Source: Wolfiporia cocos
Lineage: Eukaryota > Basidiomycota > Agaricomycetes > Polyporales > Phaeolaceae
Direction of reading: 5' to 3'
DNA length: 64,000 nucleotides
Assembly (NCBI GenBank): GCA_029448655.1
Contig: JACCLO010000002.1
Coordinates: 2,046,001 to 2,110,000, forward strand
Below, one piece after another: positions 1 through 10,754 of the stretch. The position numbers and the translations under genes are program-made. Every line of letters starts with the position of its first letter. The stretch's first letter is position 1. The notes below the pieces were generated by a model. It was not told the DNA's origin, searched no databases, and saw only the letters and a list, made by a program, of their open reading frames with translations.

Positions 1-184
1 CCTTTCTCAAAATACTCTCTCCAACTGGCCATATTGCTTTTGCCAGGTCGAACTTCTTGAATGACGGTGGCCGACTGAGCGCGAGGCAAGCGCCGGACAT
101 TGACGCGAGCAGTCACGTCGCGTCTTTACGTGACCGTGACGGCCCCCTCCGCTTGCTGCTGTTCGTTCCTCCGGCTTTAACACG

Positions 185-1686
185 ATGGCTGAGTCTGTCT
201 CAGATTATGGCACTCTAAGGTCGACTCTCGCATCCGCAAGCATCGCCTGGTACGCTGTACTGTGGTCACTAGGATTGCTTGGCTGCCGCACTGCGTATGG
301 AGCTTGGATTTGCGCCATGTCTGCCTACTGAAACTGTCCGTATATAGCCGGAAGCGGTACAGGTGTCGCCCGCGGTCTCCTTTGGCATCGGCACCCGTAT
401 CTTCTGTTCCAGGGGTATCCATACTTCGACCTCTGAAGGGTCTTGACACCAATTTATACGAAAATCTCGAGTCGACTTTTACCCAAGAATACCCGAACTA
501 CGAAATCTTCCTCTGCGTGGCAGATGAACACGATCAAGCGTTGTCAGTAGTGAGGGATCTGATTGCCAAGTACCCAAATGTTAATGCGCATGTGACTATA
601 GGCACGTCCCACTCGCAACGTGCCTTGATGTATGCACAGCATGTTCATGAGTGATTAGGAGAGGAGGTGGTGGGTGTCAATCCCAAAATCAACAACCTAA
701 TCCGATCCTATCGCCAAGCCACGAACGATATTATATGGGTTCTTGACTCCAATGTCATGGTCGATCCCGGCACCCTAGCTCGCTCCGTCGAAGCGCTTGA
801 CGGTCCTGCCGACCTTCCCGCCACATCCTCGTCCCGACGTCGTATTGCTCTAGTTCACCATGTCCCGTTCGCATGGTCTAGCGAAGCGTTTGGTTCGCGC
901 CTCGATGAAGCATTTCTCAACACGAATCACGCCAAAATGTACCTCGCTATCAACACCGTCGCCATCGACTCGTGCGTTGTCGGCAAGTCTAATTTGTACA
1001 GACGCTCGGACGTCGAACGAGTGGACGGTTCTCTCAAGCCCATGTCGAATGCAGCGGAGGCCGGCAGTCAACCTGGCCAAAGGGGCCTGGCAGCTTTTGG
1101 CCGATTTCTAGCAGAGGATAACATGATCGCTGGCGCGCTGTGGCACGAGTTGGGCTTGCGGCATGAACTATCGTGCGATGTGGCTCGCAATGCCGTCGGG
1201 AACATGAGCTTGTCGGATTACATCTGGCGTCGAGTCAGATGGATCCGCGTCCGCAAGCGCATGGTGTTCGCCGCAACAATGATCGAGCCCCTCACGGAAT
1301 CGGTGGTCCTCGGCATCCTCACCTCCATTGGAGCAAAGTACCTCTTTGGAATACCCCAATGGCTTTTCCTTCCACTCCACTTCTTGCTATGGCTGTGCGT
1401 GGACCTAGACGTATTTGCTTCCCTTGCAGGTCATCCAGTCCCTCCTTCATCTCGCTGGGCTTTCGTTGGATCATGGGCAGTGAGGGAATTGCTGGCATTC
1501 CCCATATGGCTGCTCGCTATCGTCGGGAGTCAAGTTGAGTGGAGAGGACAGCAATACAAAGTAACGCGGAATGGAGAAGTAAGGAAGGTCTCCAGAGCCA
1601 ACGTGACTGGCTTGTTCGGTTGGTTCAGCCGGCAATTCAATAAGGAGGCACGTGCTGGGTATGAACAACTAGAGCCCCTGGATTGA
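185..1686 (+). CDS. Ceramide glucosyltransferase (GT21, glucosylceramide synthase)
   Basis: This enzyme transfers glucose from UDP-glucose to ceramide at the Golgi/ER membrane to make glucosylceramide. I place the start at the ATG at 185, because splicing 295-347 (GT-AG) and 602-658 (GC-AG) then gives three exons of 110, 254 and 1028 nt, 463 codons in all, without a break. Visible signatures are an N-terminal hydrophobic segment (about residues 18-33), the SILRPLKG block, VGVNPKINNLI, the first Asp motif in WVLDSN (D151), the AEDN motif (about D275) and RRVRW (312-316), which matches the (Q/R)XXRW motif of GT21. C-terminal hydrophobic stretches follow. Length suits the fungal family (about 460-520 aa). 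An alternative 39-nt GT-AG splice from 620 is possible but shorter than usual and adds residues not expected in the family. Confidence 0.93.
602..658 (+). other. GC-AG intron in the ceramide glucosyltransferase gene
   Basis: The intron begins GCACGT and ends GATTAG (57 nt). Joining G601 to G659 restores Gly and continues TIGEEVVGVNPK, the expected GT21 sequence. No GT donor gives both a normal intron length and this junction. Confidence 0.75.
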
Positions 1687-1726
1687 TTTGAAGACTCGGT
1701 TATATGTGCACTTTGACGAGTTCTTA

Positions 1727-2414
1727 CAGTCGTTCCCGAAAATAATGTCAAAGTCACTTTTTTTTGCGCGTCGTCTCGACGCGCCAAAATCCAGAGCCAT
1801 CTTCCGACTCGTAAGCGCCTGTAAGTGTCAGAGCAATCAAAACATCGGTTTGGCGAGCGCGTTTGTCCACAGGCGTGACGATGCCCGTAGGGCAATCGCG
1901 TGAGGTACGGTACATAAAATCGAGCTATCATATACCGGTTTCACCCTCCGGCTACGCGATACCCGGCTCCCGACGTGCGCGCGACGTTCAGGCACGCGCG
2001 AGCTCGGCCTCGGCAAATCCATGTTCCAACAGTAAGCGCACCTGTATGCCATCGTTTCGAGCCTTTCTCTTGAGTTCAAACATGTCGCATTTCCCCCAGG
2101 GCTTATTGCAGTGCAATTTGGAATGTGATGATAAATAGAGTTCATTACAGCCCGCGTGCTAATATGCTAATATGAACGCGATCACGCCACGGCGATGATG
2201 GCTTGACGATGCGGCCGAAGCCCTCGAAGATGTGCTCCCAATGGTAGACTAGCGGAAGATGATTAGATTCTTCTATTACCCATAGCTGCAGAGAACAGTG
2301 CAGTACACAAATGCAAGTAGGTGCGCTTACGAGCCGGAAGATGGCTCGGAACTTTGGCGCGTCGAGACGACGCGCAAAAAAACGTGACTTTGACATTATT
2401 TTCGGGAACGACTG
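1727..2414. mobile_element. Non-autonomous Tc1/mariner-type MITE with 92-bp terminal inverted repeats
   Basis: The left arm (1727-1818) and right arm (2323-2414) are reverse complements over 92 bp with about 5 mismatches. The outermost 31 bp are identical. The ends read CAGTCGTTCCCG...CGGGAACGACTG and lie between TA dinucleotides at 1725-1726 and 2415-2416, as expected for a TA target-site duplication. Each arm contains its own small palindrome, GCGCGTCGTCTCGACGCGC. The roughly 500-bp interior has only short ORFs that do not look like a transposase, so the copy is non-autonomous. It lies 40 bp past the glucosyltransferase stop and about 470 bp before SEC3. Confidence 0.88.
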
Positions 2415-2883
2415 TAATGTGTATACAATACATTCATTAACCGACCGTGAAGACGCCTTGATGAGAGGAATTAATCAACGCTCGTGAATATGCAGTCGTA
2501 TACACGTGCTAATCGTATGTAAGCTATATCTTAGTCTACACTTACATACTGATAAGGCATGAGCGAAAGCGCCACCGGATACTAACAATGACAATCGGAT
2601 TGCGACCGGACACTCTCGACAGTATACTGCTTTTGGTAATCAAGGCAAGGCACCGAACATCGGATCGAGATCTGCATTGGCGATTGATGGTAGTTTAGCG
2701 TCAAAGCCTTTGGACAACATGCACAAATAAGACGTGGTTGCCACTGCATCGGCGTCAATGTACCATGCAGCAAGTAATCCTGCTTACTGTGCTCCTGCCC
2801 GCCAGCCGTGCTGTTCGTCTCTAAGTCCCTGATTTACGTGTCTCTAGTACCTGGTCTCCTCTTTGGGGTCTCACCTAGGCAGA
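2415..2883. other. Intergenic region upstream of SEC3
   Basis: This stretch separates the MITE from the SEC3 start codon and presumably holds the SEC3 promoter and 5' leader. I see no coding sequence, RNA gene or clear repeat in it. Confidence 0.5.
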
Positions 2884-5800
2884 ATGGACGCCTTGGACTA
2901 TGAAGCGACCCGCCGCGCCATCGTCTCCTCGGTGTTCTCAAAGTTGAACGCGACAGGTCACGCGGAGAGTTACGTCGCGCATATCAAGATCAGGGAAGAG
3001 GGCGCGCAAGATGAGAGTGCGAAGAAAGAGAGGTATATACTGCTTTCGCGTATGTAGCGCTACTTGGCTTCATGCTCCAGTGCATAATGTGACATTATGT
3101 ACAGAGGGCAATTCCGGCGGAGGATTTATTCATAAGTCGAAACGAAATCCAAATGGATCTTTCTCGATCGGAAAGACCTGGCAAGTAACAGAGCTGCGTG
3201 GTGTCGAAGTCATCAACGTAGGCATCTTGTACTGGTCGCGCTGAGTAGCTCTGAATGTGCGCGCAGCCGACGACTTTCAACATAACAATGGCTCGGACTT
3301 ACCGATGGACCTCAGTATCTTCCAAAGATCAGATCAGCTTTATAGCTGCTTTGGTGAAACTATTCCGTATGGTAACAAACGGTTCTGCCCCCCTGCAATT
3401 AAGGGGAGTGCAGATTCCCGACGCGCCCTCTAGTACGTAAACCATACCTACCCTACCCTCTTAATACACTAAGTATGTGTGTGTCACGTCATTCAGCTTC
3501 CAGACCTCCCCAATTGGAGCTCGGACGCATGGAACGCGCGCCCACGCCCACCAACGGCACACCACTTCCTCCTGCTTCTCCTCGAAGACCTACTAACGAA
3601 TTCGAGAAGCAGCAGCGTAGCGGACAGCTCTTTGACGATGTTTCTATCCCTGCGCCGCAACCGCGCAGTGCGCAACAGCCACGGAGGCCGCAAACCCCGA
3701 CTCGCACAGAGACTCCTGCTTCGGGCTCTCGAAGCGCTTTGCCGCCAGGTACGCAAGACCGTTCTGGGGCAGCCCGACCAAGCACTCCCTCTTCCCAACC
3801 TGCCATCCCGTCGATTCTACGACCCGGGCACGCGGTTCGCTTGTCCAATGCTACTTCATCTATTCGAACGTCTGCGAACTCGACATCCAGTGGGGCAGCT
3901 TCACTTCTTTCTCCCACTAGTCCTACTTCTGTGCGCTCCGGCTTGCAAGCACCAGTGATCAGCACATCTCCGCCGATTCGCTCCGCCATGCAAGCCTCTC
4001 CGGTCCCCATCCCATCTGTGACTCGCGCGAATGGGTCGGGATCGTTGCTCTCGCTTGATGCTGTATCGTCGTCGCCATCAACACAACCCTCACCTCTGTC
4101 CACATACCATTCTACCCCAGATAGCCACAGTCCCGCTTTACCAGCTGTGTCCGAGTCCCTAGCACCTCCACGTAAAATACCTTCGCGTGCGCCGAGTATG
4201 GGTCCAAATGGCCCGAGCGAGCTGCGACGTGACCAAAATGCACGCATATCTTTCTTCGATCCTGCGAACCAGGCAACATTGAATCGTTTGTTGTCTGGCG
4301 ACGTAGTCATACACGACGATGCGGAAGGCGAAGGCGAGACGGGTACGTTTGAGGACGAAAGCGCACAGGCGACACTGGATAATATGGAGGAGATGCTGGA
4401 AGGGTACGAGTGGGCTAGCGACGATATCTTCAGTAGACGTTCCGTGACGGGAGCAGCTGACCGTATTGAGGCGAGGTTGTTGGACGAGCTCATGGCCTTG
4501 GACAAGGTCAGTCACCTGGGTTGCGTGCTGATCTACGGACTGACATGCTTTCACTAGGCCAACATCCACTCCTTCATCGAGTCTGATGACAGAGTAAATC
4601 TAGTCCTCAAATATCTCGACGACGCGATTGCCGAGCTGGATGGAATGGATAGTGTGCTCTCGTCGTATAAGATCCACCTCAATGTGGGTCACATTTCGTG
4701 TTCGCCGTTGAGAGCGAACTTTGGCTCATTGAATTCGTCAGGCTGTCAACGACGACATCGCATATGTCCAGTCGCAGAACCGTGGTCTACAGGTGCAAAT
4801 ACAGAACCAGCGTTCGCTCATGGATGAGCTTGAGGAGCTTCTTGTATGTTCTTCTAAAGTCGCATACATTCGCGCATACTCACTGATATGTGGACTCCTA
4901 GCAAACGGTTCACGTGGATAAGGAGGCGATGGTTGCCCTTACACAGGAGTCGCTCGAGAAAGACTCGGGCATTCAGAGGTTGGAAGAAGCTGCAACTGAA
5001 CTCTACAAAGCTCTGCAAGCCGGTCGAGACCGCGGTACGTACCGTATTAGCATGGGCCCATCACTGGCTTATAGCTGCTGCCAGATATGGCCGCAACAAT
5101 GGAGAGGCTGGACGAATACAGGAGCCATAACTCTCACTTCTGCAAGCGTCTCTTGGATTACCTGTCAATCATGGTGTCTGCACAATCCAAGATGACGCTG
5201 GGCGACAACGACGGCATCGTGAAGTCCTCGAAGGGAAGGCCTTCGCTGAAGGATCACTCGAAGATGGAAGATTACTTGTCACGATACGGTGGTCTCATTC
5301 TGTACATGAAAGAGATGGATGAAGGCATATACGCCAAGCTTTGTGCTGTGTGTGCATCGTCATTTCAACAATTTCTGCGTTTTACACACCCTCCATACAG
5401 GCATACTTCAGCGCAGCCAGCAGCCTGTATCTCCAGCAGGTAAAGGCGCTGTTGACGATATGCAGCAATCATGTCAAGAAACCTACCGAAGAAGATCCTG
5501 ATGGTAAGCTACTGTGGTTGTCGCAATGGCCTCGGCTCAAGCCAGAAAGGCTTTGGGATGTTGTCGCCTACCACAGGAACGAAAGCATCCTCGGGCATGC
5601 GCCGCGCAGGAACGATTGTTCGGTCTCCCTTGGAAGCTCGCAGGGAGAAGAAAGAGCGATCCGATGGGGACATGAATGCATCTGATGTGGGACAGCACCT
5701 CTTTCAAACAGCTGACCAGTCCTGACACCCTCCATCTACTAGGCGTTAAGCCTTGTCCTTGATCAGATAGCTCAGGCAATCTACCGCGAAGAAGCTTTCG

Positions 5801-7147
5801 TCACTGCATTCCTCCAGATAGATAATTCTGGTATTACGTTCGCTGACTACGTCGGTTTGGAGAACTACTTCCGCCGACAGGCAGCGCGAGCCGCCGGCCT
5901 AAGTCCAGCGACCGCAAAGTTAGTTCGCGGAGCGATGGAACTGATCTTTGGGTTCCTCGCCAACGAACTGAAGGCATGGCTTGATGGCGCATTGAGCAAA
6001 GACAAATTGTATGCAATCCCCATGTTGTGCGATGATGACGCTCATCTGATTCCACATTGTAGACAAATCGTTGGCCTAATTGCTGCTCTCGAGCGTTTCC
6101 TGGGCGATGCAGAGGAGCGAGGGAATACCTTCTTGCTTAACCTGCTTGACAAACAGCATTCACGATCAAAGCAGCTATTTGAACGTCGTGTAGTATGTTG
6201 GCACGCTCACGCCATGGAATATTCGCTGATCGCTTCTAGTCTGAGCACATCAAATCTGTTGAAGATACCCGATTGACGAGCAAGAAGCGGAACGGTGTCG
6301 CACCTTTCATCAAGGGTTTCCCTGCATACGTCGGACGAGTTGAAAGCCAACTTATCGGCGCAGACACTCTTGAGATTCGGCATACTGTGGACCAGGCTTA
6401 CGACAAGATTGTGCAATCTATGTTCGATGCTCTCAAACATATGGCCAAGATGGATGGCGAGGGAGAGGACAAAGGACAGCTGAACTATCACGTCATCTTG
6501 ATCGGTGCGAACATGCCTGCCGACGAGAAATGGGATGCGAATTGATCTCCTTGCAGAAAACATGCATTACTTTGTAGCAGAAATCTCGCAACTACAGATC
6601 GGTTCCGTGGCTGTGTTCTTGAAGCGGGCGGAAGCGATCTATGAGGAGAACCTTAATGCCTACGTGAAGATTGTTCTCAGACGGCCATTCTACAAGATCA
6701 TCGTGAGCCAATTACTGGTATCCGTTCGATTGCTGCTAGCTGACTGATTGATATCTACAGGACTACTTCGAAGGGGTTGAACGGCTCTTGAAGACGACTG
6801 CGCCAACCGAGGTGTCATCTAACAGCAGCTATTCGAAGTCGACCCTAAAGAAGGTCATCAAGGAGTACAATGGCAAAGACGTGCGGAAACACATTGACGC
6901 GTTGTTCAAACGAGTGGAGAAACACTTTGAGGAAGCAGAAGAAAAGACAACTACGGATGACAGCATCGGCATTGCGTCCGGGACCGTTATGGTAGGCGTC
7001 TGGAAGGCGTGTGAGGAGGAGCTGCTGCGAATCACCGAGCTGTTCGCGAAGAGGATCAACCAGTGCTACAAGGAGACGGGCGTTTCGTTGGAATACTCTG
7101 CTACAGATGTCGAGGCCGCGTTCAAGCGACACAGAGTGAGCGGCTGA
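2884..7147 (+). CDS. SEC3: Exocyst complex component Sec3
   Basis: Sec3 is the exocyst subunit that marks sites of polarised exocytosis and binds PI(4,5)P2 and Rho GTPases at the plasma membrane. The first exons encode the Sec3 N-terminal PH-like domain: RRAIVSSVFSKLN, ERYILLS, GGGFIHKSK, SFSIGKTW, ELRGVEVIN and ARTYRW, then KLFRMVT. A Ser/Pro-rich linker of about 230 residues follows (3500-4200). From ARISFFDPANQATLNRLLSG (about 4234) onward comes the coiled-coil and helical exocyst region, with IESDDRVNLVLKYLDDAI, VNDDIAYVQSQNRGLQVQIQ and the Sec3 C-terminal helical rods to the stop at 7147. The start is the ATG at 2884, just before the conserved RRAIVSS block. The gene has a dozen or so short introns, and I checked several junctions (for example gtatgt...tacag near 3050). 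Confidence 0.93.
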
Positions 7148-7372
7148 GTTGTTTGGTTAACATTATTCTCTGGAGGACATCTATATGTTATGTAATTGTA
7201 ATGTGATTGCTGTGGCCGGCGCTGAACGTGTTTGGATGCATGCCACTTGGGCGCGTCGATCACCTCCGCTCAATAAGCTCCTTGTTTCTCAGCTTAGCAC
7301 CACTATTTCGTCGTCGCGGAGGAATCAGTTGGTGTGATTTCTTCAGACTCGAATATCGAACCCACCTCCGAG

Positions 7373-10300
7373 ATGTCCGAAAACGAAGCTCAGTTCGTCT
7401 CACAGGAAAACGACGACGAGACACTCTGGGAGGTCATTGAGGTTCTGGAGGAGCGTGGCAACCGCTATAAGGTGAAATGGGCCGGTAATGATCCTGCCAC
7501 AGGAAAGCCATGGGCACCGAGCTGGGTGAACAAGGCTGACTGTACAGATGAATTGATCTATCAGTGGAAAGCCAAAAAGGCGAGGAATAGGAATGAGGCA
7601 GCGAATCGGAAAAAAGGTATGCGCATTTATGCGGCTATGCCGCATACGGGCTTACTGTGGCACTGGATAGGCAGGCCTCGTACTTCGACAAAACCCTCTG
7701 AGACATCTAAACGTTCATTTACTACCGTGTCAGTTTCGGTCGGCAAGCGAGCCACGACCAAAGGCCATACCGCGTCCTCGAGCAGATTGTCAGCATCCAC
7801 CACCAATGTATTCAAAGCTGGTTCTTCAAGAATACGTCAGGAGACCGCAGCGTCTCCGTCCAGAACGCGCCGGCACCTGACACACGCCTCTGTTGACGAT
7901 GATACAGAGTCAGATGTACATTCGTCAAAGCCGCCCCCGCAGAAGAAACGAAAGGTAGTGGCCGAGGTTATACCTCCTGTACGTGACACGAAGGGGAAGA
8001 AGAAGGCCGTAAACGAGCCCGCCGACTATGATAGCGATCCCCCCACGCCGCCTCGTGAGGTCAAGGTGGGTCCACCTCGTGGAGTGAACAGGAAGGGCAG
8101 AGCTGCGGACGAAGTTAAAGAGGGTACATCCAGCCAGGGTGACAAAGCGTTGTCTTCCGATCTGCCGCCTCCCGTTGCACTCACTCGCATCGCACCTCCG
8201 AAAGACGTTAAGCGCACAAAGCGTCCCGAAGAGAGCACTTCTGCACTGAAGTCACATTCGTCCGACCCACCTGTGAAGATAGGTCCTCCCCGGGGTGTGA
8301 AACGCAAAAGTCGCGCTGTTCAGCCAAATTTGGCGATACCCAATTCGCCTGAGGAGCCTCGCATCCCTCCAACCTCCGGACATAACGCTTTGGATAACAA
8401 TACAGTTGATCGTCATGATCTCAATCCTAGTTCTTCACAAGTCGAACGCAACGAGCCCGGGATTGACCTTACGGCAGTGCCGGTATCAGATTCCCTCAAC
8501 GTAGACGGAACCAACCCTGAAGCTCTACAATTCAGCGGCTCTAACCATACCCAAGGGCACGCCACTCGAGACACCTCTCCCCTTGTAGACAAGCCAGCAA
8601 TATCTCCTCATGCACGCTCTATACAGCTCCCCGATCAGCCACCAAGTGGCTCCTCCATCGTCGCAAGGATAAAACACCACACAGAGGATGGGAAGAGCGC
8701 TCAGAAGAAGTCCACGCGACGCGGGCTTCCAGCAATTGACGAAGCGCTGCTGAACGCGAGCTCGCATAGTCCATCTAACAAGCCGCGACGCGCCCCTCCT
8801 CCTAAGAAGCCTTCGAAGCCCCTACGCACTCTCCCCTACGTGTCTCCATCCGTGTTCCGGCCATACCTCCCTGAGCAGGAGATAGATGCGCCACCAAGCT
8901 CCATCGAGCAGTTCAGCTCGCCAGAACGGGGTAGCGCGCGCGCGGCCGGGCTAGCGACGCGCAAAGCAGAGCGGACAGCGGGGGGCAAGGGCAAAAGCAA
9001 GGGTAAGGCGACGGAGGTCATCTCGAGGAGGGATGACGAGATACTGCGCCTACGTGAGCAACAGCTTGCCGGGGAGGCAGCAAGCCGGCGCAGAGCGAGC
9101 AGCCGGGCCAGCACGAGCGAGGACAACGACTGGCTGTTCCGTGAGAGCCCCAGTCCTCCTCCGGATCAGCGCGAGTCGAGGCAGTCGTCGGGGCCGCGGA
9201 CCCCGCCGGCGGTGGATGAATACCATATGACAGATGATTACCCTATGACAATCAACTCGGACGATATAGCGAGGGAGATCGAGGATGCGTTCCTAAATCT
9301 TGATGGGGAATTGCGGGCGGGAGATGAGCAAGATTGGGCTGCTATGTCAGAGCCCGGAGCTGAATCAGGACAGATGTTTTCCCTCAATCCCGGGCTTTTT
9401 GGATCCACACAGAATGGAAAGAACTCCTCTTCGAAGGTGCAAAATGTTACACTCATCACGGGTCTCTGCGAGCTAATATATATATCACGCATCCGTGCAG
9501 CAAACAGGCGGGAGTGGACCGTCTGCAGACCCTCACTCCTTGTCTGATGACGTGCCGACAGTATCTACACGACAACCTGATATAATCAGTCAAATACTGG
9601 TAAGGTAGCTGCATGAGCGATTGATCATCGACCTCACGACCCCTGTTTCTAGGACCATCCTGTTTCTCAGACAGAAGTCAATGACCTCAAGTTTGCCCTT
9701 GAAGAAAAAAGTGCCAGAATCCTGGAGTTGGAGCACAAGCTAGCTGCGCTACAGGCTCAGGCATCAAAAGCACAAGTTGACCATGCTGAGGTTTCTGCTG
9801 CAAAGGAAGCGCTGGCCTTCAAGCATGAGGAACAAGTCCAATTGGTATACGAGGTCACTGCTTCTAATGTGCGTCTTGCGGGAGAACTAGATGCTTTGCG
9901 CCTTGAGCATGCTCGTGAGAAGGTTGAGCTTGAGAAGACGTTGCAAGAAACCAGCAATAAAGTCGCCGCGCTTGACAGGCGAGTACGCGACGCGGAGGAT
10001 GACAGGGAATTCGTTCGTGACTTGTACGATAAGGCCTCCTCGTATGCATCGGAGATGAAGGCGCAGAAGCTCGAAACGGAGGAACAACTGAGGATCGCTA
10101 AGGGTCAGCTCAGCGACGGCCTTCCCATGCTGAAAAGCATGTACGAGGAACGGATTAGGCGCCTGCAAGGGGAGTTCGAGAAATCGAAGCGACTCTGCAA
10201 GATCCTCACTGACAAGGACGAGCGGACGAACGACGAGATACGGAGGCGGGCTGCCCTGGAACCGCAGCTTAGGGAAGAGAACAAGAGGCTTAGGCAGGAG

Positions 10301-10650
10301 CTTCAGGCCGCTAACAAGTTACTGACGGCGTCGGGACGATCAATTTCCCCCGACTCGGATGACGATGCAGAGCCATTGAAACAAACAGAGACCAGGGACA
10401 ACAGGAATTCATTTGTTCCTGAACTCTCTCCTTTGGTCCGCTCGCCAGACCCGGGTGAAAGCAGGGACGTGTACGTGTGTCAGTACGTGTCCAACGCGAT
10501 TATGTGCAATACTACATTCCCAACGCCCGGGGTGCGTCCATCATGCGTTCGTCTTTTTCCCGTATTCCGAAAAAGCCTAACACCCACGTTCAGGAGGTTC
10601 GCACCCATGCGCTCCATTCGCATTACTCACATATGCGGGAATATCTATAA
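7373..10650 (+). CDS. Chromodomain protein with C-terminal coiled coil and C2H2-like finger
   Basis: This is a probable chromatin-associated protein. The N-terminus (about residues 15-75) is a chromodomain: LWEVIEVLEERGNRYKVKW, then WAPSWVNKADCTDELI. A long low-complexity Ser/Pro/Lys-rich region follows, with repeated KxGPPRGVxRKxRA units (around 8064, 8280) and basic NLS-like clusters such as KKRKVV. After introns near 9440-9490 and 9600-9655 comes a coiled coil of roughly 250 residues, rich in Glu, Leu and Lys. The last exon, after an intron ending near 10592, completes a C-x7-C...H-x3-H pattern (VCQYVSNAIMC ... THALHSH) that resembles a C2H2 finger. I use the ATG at 7373; an upstream GTG in the same frame is not a credible start. 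The product's partner and function are unknown. Confidence 0.8.
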
Positions 10651-10754
10651 CATCTGGATCTATCCATATCTATTACAACGTTTCCACAGCAAACGAGGAC
10701 GTAATGCAATGTACACACGATATGAAGAGTCTTTGTAAGTCATGTGCGGTTTGG

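Noticed and set aside
1832..2322. Transposase gene inside the TIR element
   Set aside because: All ORFs are short and none shows a DDE/D motif or helix-turn-helix pattern.
3489..4505. 338-codon minus-strand ORF inside SEC3
   Set aside because: It lies antisense to the Ser/Pro-rich linker of SEC3, whose low complexity and skewed codons open the other frames. No family signature.
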